DNA of 64,000 nucleotides from Theropithecus gelada (taxonomy: Eukaryota > Chordata > Mammalia > Primates > Cercopithecidae): the NCBI RefSeq assembly GCF_003255815.1, contig NC_037682.1, positions 1,533,616 to 1,597,615 of the forward strand, in the 5' to 3' direction. The position numbers and the translations under genes were made by a program. How positions within the stretch are numbered: the first letter of the stretch is position 1; every line of letters begins with the position of its first letter. Below, one piece after another: positions 55,936-64,000 of the stretch. The notes below the pieces were generated by a model, which saw only the letters and a program-made list of their open reading frames with translations, had not been told where the DNA came from and did no database searches.

Positions 55936-56684
55936 TCCACAGCTGACGGAGGAAGGAACCGGCGTGAGCCCACGGCTGTAAAATCAGTGCAACTCCCAGG
56001 GCTTCTTACTGCACCATCCCTCCGCGTCCCACTCCCCACGCTCTGGCCTGTCTTCTGACAAGCCCTCCTTGGGTGTTTGGTTCCTACGTGGGCAACACTT
56101 ACCTCTGTGTGCTGGTGACTTGTGGAGCTTCCAGAACAATGTGTGCAGTGTGGAGCTGACCCCCCTGCCACCCCCAACAGGGGCTACCTGGGCACTGCAC
56201 TCCCCAGGCTTCCCTCCTCATCCCTCAGCGGAGGCATTGTGGGGGTGTGAGCACACACGCTCGGCAGGTGCTGGATCTGTGCTGGGCTTCTGAGCATCAG
56301 AGGCCCCAGTGTGCCCCTCCAGGCTTCCTAGTCACCTCCACTGGGCACAGCAGGAAGCCCCCAGGCTGGGGCAGGGGCAGGAGTTCAGATGGAGACAGGC
56401 AGTTCAGCAGCCAAAGTCCCCATTGTAACAGGCGCTGCTTTCCACCAGTGTGTAGCACCTGGTGGTGGGGACACCCAGAGGGGCCTGGGTGGGAGACCCC
56501 CACACCTGCTCCCACCTGCTCACTGACCTCCTGCCTGTCCCTATGGGGGTCTCTAGCCACCTGTGTACAACAGAGGGGGAATTAGACTGTGGCCACCCTC
56601 TCTAGACCTGCAGCCTGTTCCTTTCTGCAGCAGGACGGGCTGGCCAAGAGCAACCGATTGTGGAGGTAAGAGGCTGATAGCTCT
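55936..56684. other. Unique sequence, nothing recognised
   Basis: No gene supported; open frames lack domains. Confidence 0.4.
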
Positions 56685-56945
56685 CGGGCATGGAGCTGGT
56701 GGGCGTGGGGCTGGTGGGCGTGGGGCTGGTGGACATGGAGCTGGTGGACATGGAGCTGGTGGACATGGAGCTGGTGGGCATGGAGCTGGTGGGCATGGAG
56801 CTGTCGGGCATGGAGCTGGTGGGCATGGAGCTGGTGGGCATGGAGCTGGTGGACGTGGGGCTGGTGGACGTGGGGCTGGTGGGCGTGGAGCTGTCGGGCA
56901 TGGGGCTAGTGGGCGTGGGGCTGGTGGGCGTGGGGCTGGCGGGGC
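56685..56945. repeat. 15-base minisatellite GAGCTGGTGGGCATG
   Basis: About seventeen units with variants (ggggctggtgggcgtg, gagctggtggacatg, gagctgtcgggcatg). Because 15 is a multiple of three, every frame stays open and spells its own pentapeptide repeat, for example Met-Glu-Leu-Val-Gly on the plus strand. Five units contain gggcgtgg. Confidence 0.96.
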
Positions 56946-58079
56946 CTGGGGCAAGCCTCTGGGAAGGGACTGCTGAGAGAGCAGCGGGGGGACCAGAGGT
57001 GATGAAGGGAAGGCAGGACGGGGGTGGGGCGGGGCAGCAGCAACAGAGGCCCTAACCTGAGCCGCCCTGACCCCACTCTCTGACCCCTGTCCAGGGACAG
57101 GTGCGTGCGGGACGTGAGCAGAGAAGACAGACGCAGGTGTGGCTGTGGGCAGGGCGGCCTCTCTAAGGTTCCCCGGAGTAGTGGGGGATCTGTTTGCAGG
57201 ACAGAGTCATGGGAAGCCTGGGCCAGCCAGGCAGGTCCTGCCAGTGGGGAAGGAGGTGGCTGCTCCCACGGCTGGGCCAGAGGTGTCCCTGATGTCCGTA
57301 GATAGTGCTGGGAACCAAGAAAGCGGCTGCTCTTCCTCCTTCACACACGGATCGAGGTGAGGAGGACAGGACGGGTCAGGGATGGGGCGGGCGCAGGAAA
57401 TCCAGCTCTCAGGCAGGTGAAGGGGGCCGGTCCCGGAGAGGGTATGAGGGTGGCTGGGAGGCCCCGGGAATGCGCGCGACGGCAGGCGGGCTGCCCACCC
57501 GTGCCACCTGCCCTCTCCCCACAGGTCCTTGGCCCAGCTCCTGGGGGCCGTGAGCTTGTCCTGCAGCTCGGGGGATGCTGCTCAGCGGGTCGCCTCGTCA
57601 TTGGTCGTGCGCCTGCTCAGTCTGGGGCAGGGGCTGGGACAGCGTCTTTAATCCCTGCTGCGGGTGCGGGGATTAGGACAACGTGGAGTGAGTGAGTGAA
57701 GGGATGGCGCCGTGAGCTCTCAGCGCGGGGAGACCCACCCCCGGCCGGGGCGCCAGGAGCGCGCGGGGTTGGGGAATGGGGGGAGCTGGGGGGAGGAGCT
57801 GGGGGGAGCTGGGGGGGAGCTGGGGGGGAGCTGGGAGGGAGAGAAGGTTGATGACGTCAGTGGTTCAGTTCCGCAGCAGCCAGAGGCCGCGGACGTGAGA
57901 CACCAGCTGACACCCAGAGCCTCACAACCCCTGGACGCACATTCTCCCAGGGCCGCTGCCTGGAAACAAAGGCCACCCTCGCCAGCCGGAAACTTCTAGG
58001 CTGGCAATGGAGATGGGACATCCGATGACCCCCTCTGTATCCTCCTCTCCCCTGGGGTCCTCCAGGAAGACGTGCGTGG
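56946..58079. other. GC-rich unique DNA with weak CpG cluster and G-run
   Basis: CpGs are moderately dense at about 57350-57780. From 57775 to 57842 gggggagctgggg-type units form a G-quadruplex-prone stretch. No exon recognised. Confidence 0.5.
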
Positions 58080-58093
58080 TCAATGACCCACTT

Positions 58094-58373
58094 TGTTTTG
58101 TTTTGTTTTTGAGATGGTGTCTTGTTGTGTCTCCCAGGCTGGGGTGCAGTGGTGCGACCTCGGCTCCGGGGTTCCAGCGATTCTGCTGCCTCAGCCTCCC
58201 AAAGTGCTGGGATTAAGGTGTGAACCACGCGCCAGGCCAATTTTTGTATTTTTAATGGAGACAGGGTTTCACCATGTTGGCCAGGCTGGTCTTGAACTCC
58301 TGACCTCAGGTGATCCACTTGCCTCAGCCTCCCACAGTGCTGAGATTACAGGCGTGAGCCACTGCACCTGGCT
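58094..58373 (-). mobile_element. Alu, antisense, with TSD
   Basis: (TTTTG)n head, gagatggtgtcttgttgtgt, a shortened middle, and an end gagccactgcacctggct. tcaatgacccactt flanks it at 58080-58093 and 58374-58387. Confidence 0.94.
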
Positions 58374-58387
58374 TCAATGACCCACTT

Positions 58388-58559
58388 GTCCACTGCCCTG
58401 CACTCACATCCTCAGGCAGCTGGAGCCACCTTCGGCAGGAAGCCCTCCCCCTACCACCCACTCACCCACAGGCAGGGCTTCCCCTTGGGTTGCCATTGAC
58501 CTTGTGGTCGGCAGGGCACCCGGTGCTCCCAGGTGTGTCTCCCTGCGTGGCCCATGAGC
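58388..58559. other. Short unique link
   Basis: Nothing recognised between the Alu and the antisense L1. Confidence 0.4.
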
Positions 58560-59162
58560 TCTTCTGCGTGGTGCTCAGAAATGCTGCTGGGCAGTTTTAC
58601 TGAAGTTTGTACATATATGATTCGATGAGTTTGGCAAACGACCCAGCCGTCAGGATGCATGAGAATTCCTACCACCCTGGACCTGCAGCCACCCCTCTGC
58701 CTTCTGTAGCTACAGTTTTGCCTTTTCTAGAATGTCATAGAAATAGAATCATATAGCACATGGCTTTCTGAGGCCGGATTCTTTCACTTGGCCTAATGTG
58801 TCTGAGATTCACCCACATCTCGGCCACGCTCCCCGGCCCGCTCTGGTCACGGCTGAGTCGTGTTCCCTGTGTGGGTGCACCACAGCCTGTCTGTCCAGTC
58901 AGCACCCAAGGACAAAGGGTTCTTTCCACTTCTTGGGTGCTACAAATGAAGTGGCTATGAACATTTGCATGCAAGTTGTGTGTGGCTGTACGTTTTCATT
59001 TTTCATGGGAAAATACCTGTAAGTGGGATTGTTGGATTGCACAGTAACGGTGTGTTTAATTTTATAAGAAACTGACAAACTGGTTTCCAAAGCATCATTT
59101 TGCACTCCCATCTGCAACGTCTGTGCGTTCCAGGTGCTGTGCATCTTCTAAATTTTAGTCAT

Positions 59163-59353
59163 TCTTTTTTTTTGAGGCAGGGTCTCGCTCTGTTGCCCAG
59201 GCTGGAGGGTAGTGGCTCTATGACAGCTCACTGCAGCCTCCATCTCTCCGGTTCAAGCAATTCTCCCACCTCAGCCTCCCAAGGAGCTGGGACTACCAGT
59301 GTGGAGTCCTGGTGGGTAGCCATGCCTGGCTATTTTATTTTTTATAGAGATAG
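59163..59353 (-). mobile_element. AluJ-like, antisense, first part
   Basis: gaggcagggtctcgctctgt to tttatagagatag, where a MaLR LTR begins. The remainder reappears at 59994. Confidence 0.85.
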
Positions 59354-59746
59354 TGTGTTAGGCTGTTCTTGTGTTGCTATAAATACCTGAGACTGGGTAG
59401 TTTATTTTAAAAAGAGGTTTACTTGGCTTATGGTTCTACAGGCTGTAAAGGAAGCGTGGCATCAGCAGGCTGTAAAGGAAGCGTGGCATCAGGAAGCTTC
59501 CAATCACGGCGGAAGGCAAAGGGAGAGCAGGGGTCTCACACGGCAGAAGTGGGAGCAAGAGAGAATGGGAGGGGAGGCACCACACACTTAATCAGATCTC
59601 ACAAATACTCACCATTACAAGGACAGCACCAAGCCACGAGGAATCCACCCCATGACCAAAACATCTCCCACCAGGCTCCATCTCTAACACTGAAGATTCC
59701 ATTTCAACATGATGTCTGGGTGGGGACAAATATCCAAACTATATCA
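59354..59746 (-). mobile_element. MaLR (THE1/MST-type) solo LTR, antisense, inside AluJ
   Basis: tgtgttaggctgttcttgtg start, tgctataaatacctgagac, aatcacggcggaaggcaaag, and an end tatccaaactatatca. The flanks are gatag (59349-59353) and gatgg (59747-59751); the Alu consensus there is gatgg, so this is the 5-base target duplication with one change. A 28-base segment (ggctgtaaaggaagcgtggc type) is duplicated inside. Confidence 0.9.
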
Positions 59747-59756
59747 GATGGGGTCT

Positions 59757-59993
59757 GTGTTTTTTTTTTTTTTTTTTTTTTTTTTNNNNNTTTTTTTTTT
59801 TTTTTTTTGAGACAGAGCCTCACTCTGTCGCCCAGGCCGGAGTGCAGTGGCACGATCTCGGCTCACTGTAAGCTCCACCTCCTGGGTTCACGCCATTCTC
59901 CTGCCTCAGCCTCCCAAGTAGCTGGGACTACAGGCGCCCGCCAACACGCCCAGCTAATTTTTTTGTATTTTTTAGTAGAGATGGGATTTCACC
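59757..59993 (-). mobile_element. 5'-truncated AluY, antisense, in the same nest
   Basis: A T run with gap, gagacagagcctcactctgt, cttgtaagctcc-type centre, and an end at gatgggatttcacc, well short of the Alu 5' end. The 12-base cagatggggtct is present before (59745-59756) and after (59994-60005). Its first two bases are the LTR end, so this insertion is younger than the LTR. Confidence 0.9.
59786..59790. other. Assembly gap, 5 N
   Basis: Five N in the T run of the AluY tail. Confidence 0.98.
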
Positions 59994-60115
59994 CAGATGG
60001 GGTCTTGCTATGCTGCCCAGGCTGGTCTCAAATTCCTGGGCTCAAGCTGTCTTCCCGCTTTGGCCTTCCAAAGTGCTGGAAGTAGTAGCATGAGCCACCA
60101 TACTTCGCGGCTTGT
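59994..60115 (-). mobile_element. AluJ-like, antisense, second part
   Basis: Continues the element begun at 59163: cagatggggtcttgctatgc, then ctggtctcaaattcctgggc, to gagccaccatacttcg. Confidence 0.85.
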
Positions 60116-60463
60116 CAATTAAAAAAAAAAAAATTAAAAGAAAATTTAAAAAATATAATTAAAATTAAACTGATTACTTAGACATTTTAAAGTCTCACTC
60201 AATATGTTGAGAGATATATAATAGTTTTCTGTGTACAGGTCTCATGCAAATTCTGTTAAATTTACCCCTAGTATTTTGTGGTTTTTAAATTCTCTTTTTA
60301 AGTGGTACTGTTTTCATAATTTCAATTTCTAATTGATTGTTAGTACACAAATAGAACTGACCTTTTTTTGGCTTTGTACCTTGTGGCTTTGGTAAACTTG
60401 CTTATTCGTTTTAGTACCAGTTTGTAGCTTAGAATTTTCTGCAGACAATAATGTTATCTTCTT

Positions 60464-60751
60464 GTTTTGAGACAGAGTTTCGCTCTTGTTGCCCAGGCTG
60501 GAGTGCAATGGCGCGATCTCAGCTAATTGCAACCTCTGCCTCGTGAGTTCAAGCGATTCTCCTGCCTGAGCCTCCTGAGTAGCTGGGATTACAGGTGCCC
60601 ATCACCAAGCCCAGCTAATTTTTGTATTTTTAGAAGAGACAGGGTTTCACCAGGTTGGCCAGGCTGCTCTTGAACTCCTGACCTCAGGTGATCTGCCCGC
60701 CTCGGCCTCCCAAAGTGCTGGGATTACAGACGTGAGCCACCGTGCCCGGCC
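60464..60751 (-). mobile_element. Alu, antisense, with TSD
   Basis: gagacagagtttcgctcttg to gagccaccgtgcccggcc. Flanked by taatgttatcttct (from 60449) and taatgtcatcttct (60754-60767). AluS-like. Confidence 0.95.
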
Positions 60752-61400
60752 ATTAATGTCATCTTCTAATAAAGATCACCTAAAATTTCCTTTTCAACTG
60801 GTACAAATTTTGTTTTCCTTGCCTCATTACTTGGGCATGTCCTCTGGCACAACACTGAAATAAGCGGTGACAATGGACAGCCATGCCCTGTCCCTGACCC
60901 AAGGAAAAGCTTTCAGTTTCTCACCACTAAGCGTGACGTTAGCTGTGGGTTTTTGTAGCTTCCCTTTGTCAGGTTGGGAGTGCAGGAGTAGAACAGATTC
61001 AAATCTTCTCCTCCTGGTTTACTGAAAGCTTTTGTCGTGAATGAGTGTTGAATTTTGTAGAATGCTTTCCTCGTGTCTATGGAAATGACCGTGTGGTTTT
61101 TCGGTGTCGGTCTGCTAACAGTGAACGACAATTGATTTTGAAATGTTAAACTAACTTTGCATTCCTGGGTAAACTCCACAAGGTCATATGTGTCCTCTTT
61201 ATATATTGCTGGAATTGATTTGACGTTTCGTTAAGGGATTTTTGCGTCTAGGCTCCTGAGTGGACTTTAATTTTCTTGTCATGTCCTCGTCTGGTTTTGG
61301 CACCAGGGTGATGACGGCTTCACACAGAAGCTGGGAAGTGGCCCGTCTTCCTCTGTGTCCTGGAAGCGTCTATGTAGCAGGGTGCTTTTCCTCCATTAGT

Positions 61401-62930
61401 GTTTGGTGGGCTCCACTGGTGAGTCTTGGCCTGGACTTCTTTATGAGACTGGGCCCTTTCCTAACTCCGGCAACAGACCTTTGTGCTCAAGAGCCCTGGC
61501 TCCCTCGGGGCTCCTGCCCCCACCTTACACGTGACAGAGGGGGACCAAGGGCTGTGGCATCACTGTCCTGAGTGCCTCCTGGCTGGCCACACCCTGGCAC
61601 ACCCCCTCCTGGAGCACCCCAGCACCAGGCCCGCTGGACGGAAGGGCAGTCATCCTGTTGACCCCCACGAAGATGGGGGCAGGGAGGGCACGGTGTGCCA
61701 TCGATAAAGCGTTGAGTCTGGGGTTTTGTGCAGCACATTCAAGAGGGGACAGCAGGAGGGCCGAGGGAGGCTGGGAGGGCAATTTGAGGATGGGCACTCA
61801 GAGGCTGAAGGCTGAGTAGCCCCTAGTGCCTGGAGGACAGGCAGCGGGCCAGAAGAGAGGCCCCAGACTGAGCCCCAGAGGCCACCAATGGCACAGGTTG
61901 CTCAAACACAGACAGGGAAGAAAAGACCTCAGGGCTGCAGCAAGGGGTGGGAGAGGGATGCAAGCTGGCAAGGAAGTGGGAAGGAAGAAAGCAAGAATTT
62001 TGGCCACTGGAGCAGCCGGATGCAAATGGTCAATAGAGCAAAATGCTGCTGAGGACACCACAAAGCTGCGTCTGACTCTGCTGCAGGCTGGGAGGCCAGG
62101 TGACCGTGGCAGCAGAGAGAAGGCACCTCGGGCCAAGTGCCCCTGCCCTCTGGCTGTGGCCTGACGCCCTCTCCTGGTCTCCTGCACACCCTCGGCCTCT
62201 GTTGGCACCTGGACCAGACCACTCCCAGTCAGCCTCCAGCCAGATGTCACTGCTTGACAGTTTCTCCAGCTGGAGGTCCCAAACACTCTAAATTCGGCTA
62301 AAAATGCCTGCTGCCCCCCCACACAGCAGCAGCAGCCGGGGCGGGGGAGGGGGGCCCTCTGCCTCTGTCCCATGCTCTCAGCCCCGCTTCCCTGCCCCCA
62401 CTGGCAGGGCCCTGACTGTTCACGCTCAGAGGCCCCAGGATTAGGCAGGGAGGACCCTTAGCCCACAGCAGTTGAAGGGGAGCAGGGCGGGGGCGTGCCG
62501 ACCGAGAGTGGACAGGCACTTTGGGGCCCACTGCCCTTCCCCAGTTGGAAATGCGGACAGCCCAAAGAGCAGGAGGGCGCAGCGGGAAGGCCCTGCAGTT
62601 CCCTGAGCTCATACAGGCTTCCCAGGGTGGGGAGCGGGCCACGGTCAGCAACAGTGTGTGGCAGAGCCCGCAGGAGAAATGTTGCCGGCAGACCATACAC
62701 GGGCAAGATCTGGGACCCCCACTCTGCAGGGTTCCGGGTCCCCCTCACTTCTCCCCTCCCACCACCTTCTGCAGCACGGGCTTAAGGAAATATCAGTGCC
62801 TTTCTGCAAAGAAACAGAGGGTCCGTCCAGGTCTGGCTGCCTCTTCGGCTGCCTGTGTTTAGATCTCCAAAGGCTGCTCCCGGCAGCCCCTGCCCAGCTG
62901 CTCAACCTGAAAGAGGGGTCGGCAGCAAGG
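61401..62930. other. Unique GC-rich DNA approaching the terminal CpG island
   Basis: No interspersed repeat and no named gene. Open frames of about 110-190 codons on both strands (for example 61798-62373 minus) lack domains. If the island to the right drives a minus-strand transcript, its exons would lie here, but none could be recognised. Confidence 0.45.
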
Positions 62931-63139
62931 GCTGGGAGGCGCCAGGGCGCTGCGGCCAGACCCCAGGTGAGTTCCTTGACTCAGCGCCGCGCGGGTCACT
63001 GTGGCATAGCTGGGAAAACTGCCGCTTCTCCCTCGGGAGCGGAGGCAGAGGACCACGTCCTTCTTGAGGGTGCAAAATTACTGCTTGGACAACGCCTGCG
63101 TGCAGCAGCCCCACAGACTCCCATGCAGTCCCCCCGCCA

Positions 63140-63355
63140 CGGGTGCAGCACCCCCGCCCCGCATGCAACTCCCGCCCCCTCCAGCGCAGCATGTCCCCCA
63201 CGTGTGCAGCACCCCCAACGTGTGCAGCACCCCTGCCCCGAGTGCAGCACCCCTGCCCCGAGTACAGCACCTCTCCCCAGTACAGCACCCCCGCCCCGCA
63301 TGCAACACTCGCCCCCCTCCAGCGCAGCATCCCCATCCCCCGCGCGTGCAGCACC
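63140..63355. repeat. About 20-base minisatellite GTGCAGCACCCCTGCCCCGA
   Basis: Ten or so units of gtgcagcacccctgccccga with variants (gtacagcacc, gcatgcaac, gcgcagcat). Frames through it on both strands spell Cys/Thr/Pro repeats and are artefacts. Confidence 0.92.
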
Positions 63356-63626
63356 CCCTTGAGGGGCAGGAAACTCTTTGGGACACCCGGGGTCACGCCC
63401 TGCAGGGTAAAACCCCAGTCCTGGGCAGCCATCTGCAACCCCTCGCCATAGGCCCACCGCCTGCTCCGTCCCGGGATGCGCCTTAAGGGCGGGTCGGGCG
63501 GCAGCGGGAGCTCTGCTGCCTGATGGGACCGGACGTGGCAGGCGGCTGGCGGGAAGCTCCCAGGTCCCGGCCTCGCCCTGGCCTCGCCTCGCCCCCTCGA
63601 GTCTCCCCGAGCGCTCGCAGCGGCAG

Positions 63627-63651
63627 GGCGGGGCGGAGAGGCGTTGATTGG
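63627..63651. promoter_or_regulatory. GC boxes plus inverted CCAAT box
   Basis: gggcggggcggag at 63627-63639 offers overlapping Sp1 sites. ATTGG at 63647-63651 in the context gttgattggcc is a good inverted CCAAT (NF-Y) site. The spacing suits a core promoter with start sites some tens of bases away on either side. Confidence 0.65.
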
Positions 63652-63699
63652 CCGGCGCGGGCACCGCTTGCAGCCGCCGCCGCATCCCACTGCGTTCGT

Positions 63700-64000
63700 A
63701 CAGGCTCGTGTCGGCTCGGCTCTGCTGCGCGGCCCGGCTCGGCTCGGCTCCCCTCAGCTCCGCTCGACTCGGCTGTTCGGCTCGGCTGTTCGGCTCGGTT
63801 ACACGGCTCGGCTGCGCGGCTCGGCTGTTCGGCTCGGCTACACGGCTCGGCTGCGCGGCTCGGCTCTGTTCGGCTCGACTCGGCCGCTGGGCTCGGCTGT
63901 TCGGCTCGACTACACGGCTTGGCTGCGCGGCTCGGCTCTGTTCGGCTCGACTCGGCCGCTGGGCTCGGCTGTTCGGCTCAGCTGCGCGGCTCGGCTCGGC
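63700..64000 (+). repeat. GGCTCGGCTG-type array with 72-base higher-order period
   Basis: Built of ggctcggctg, ttcggctcgg, acacggctcgg and gcgcggctcgg modules. A 72-base block ending ctcgactcggccgct is repeated (ends at 63888 and 63960) with few changes. CpG occurs in nearly every module. The array continues to the last base, so its full length is unknown. Confidence 0.93.

Larger units (their letters stand above)
58560..61400 (-). mobile_element. Long antisense L1, 3' UTR to ORF2, multiply interrupted
   Basis: In reverse L1 order: ttgcctaatgtgtctgag-like text, a gctatgaacatttgcatgc block (58951), gtaagtgggattgttggatt (59021), ttgtgtacaggtc-type text (60233), ttttgtcgtgaatgagtgtt (61030), gaccgtgtggtttttcgg (61087) and tcctcgtctggttttggcac (61284). 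The inserted elements split it into three pieces. No intact frame. Confidence 0.85.
62931..64000. promoter_or_regulatory. Terminal CpG island, runs off the window
   Basis: CpG density climbs from about 62930 and is extreme from 63460; the 60 bases from 63601 have ten CpGs. It contains a short minisatellite, GC boxes, an inverted CCAAT box and a GGCTCGGCTG-type array. These are typical of a TATA-less housekeeping or developmental promoter. The gene itself is not identifiable here, and the direction is unknown, with plus (rightward, out of the window) favoured. Confidence 0.85.
63523..64000 (+). other. Open frame running off the window end, probably incidental
   Basis: From the ATG at 63523 (context gcctgATGg, a C at -3, so not a strong start) no stop occurs in 159 codons up to the last base. 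The first 50 or so codons are Arg/Pro/Ala/Gly-rich. The rest is an Ala/Arg/Leu/Gly/Ser repeat dictated by the GGCTCGGCTG array, whose units contain no stop in any phase. The putative promoter elements lie inside this frame, downstream of its ATG, which argues against translation from that ATG. Confidence 0.12.

Noticed and set aside
62658..63362. 234-codon plus frame and 262-codon minus frame near the terminal island
   Set aside because: Both run through the 20-base minisatellite, with peptides dictated by the repeat and no domain elsewhere.

Overview
This is non-coding or very gene-poor nuclear DNA from a primate, most likely an Old World monkey (macaque, baboon or guenon group). Alu, L1, MIR, L2 and MaLR solo LTR copies tile the window. 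Several young Alu copies combine ctcaagcctg, gagacgggcgg, ctagccgggcgagg and gatccggccac, the combination I associate with AluYR-type copies of Old World monkeys. Two of the clearest (6587-6898 and 52106-52398) still carry perfect target-site duplications. High G+C, many GC-rich minisatellites, CpG islands and three pyrimidine tracts suggest a subtelomeric or similar GC-rich chromosome end. That placement is inference.

Layout. 1-3.9 kb: an antisense Alu, a CpG island (670-1660) and unique DNA. 3.9-15.7 kb: L1 territory, dominated by an old sense L1 (about 7.9-14.0 kb) broken by four sense Alus, an antisense L1 tail that itself carries an antisense Alu, and a MaLR LTR; an antisense L1 tail follows. 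15.7-19.0 kb: L2 and MIR scraps, a TATA-like motif, a C-rich tract with an assembly gap, the largest internal CpG island (16.8-18.1 kb), a CT tract and a solo LTR. 19-32.5 kb: L1 and Alu copies with a run of minisatellites, one grown from the end of an MLT1-like LTR. 32.5-46.1 kb: a 700-base pyrimidine tract inside an antisense L1, arrays at 36.3 and 41.2 kb, an MLT1-like LTR, a strong CTCF-like motif at 43.5 kb and an Alu cluster in an L1 tail. 46.1-58.1 kb: the longest repeat-poor GC-rich part, with arrays at 50.5 and 56.7 kb and an L1PA tail near 53 kb. 58.1-61.4 kb: an antisense L1 holding a three-layer nest (AluJ, MaLR LTR, AluY). 61.4-64.0 kb: unique DNA rising into a CpG island with GC boxes, an inverted CCAAT box and a GGCTCGGCTG-type array that runs off the window end. 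This is the best promoter candidate.

I found no protein-coding exon I can name, no tRNA or rRNA gene and no CRISPR array. Most long open frames fall in GC-rich or tandemly repeated DNA whose composition suppresses stop codons. There is no gene network to describe. The points of interest are structural: minisatellites carrying regulatory-like motifs, LTR-derived signals, nested insertions and the island at the right edge. Repeat family names come from recognising consensus-like sequence by eye, so subfamily names are approximate and the edges of old fragments may be off by tens of bases.
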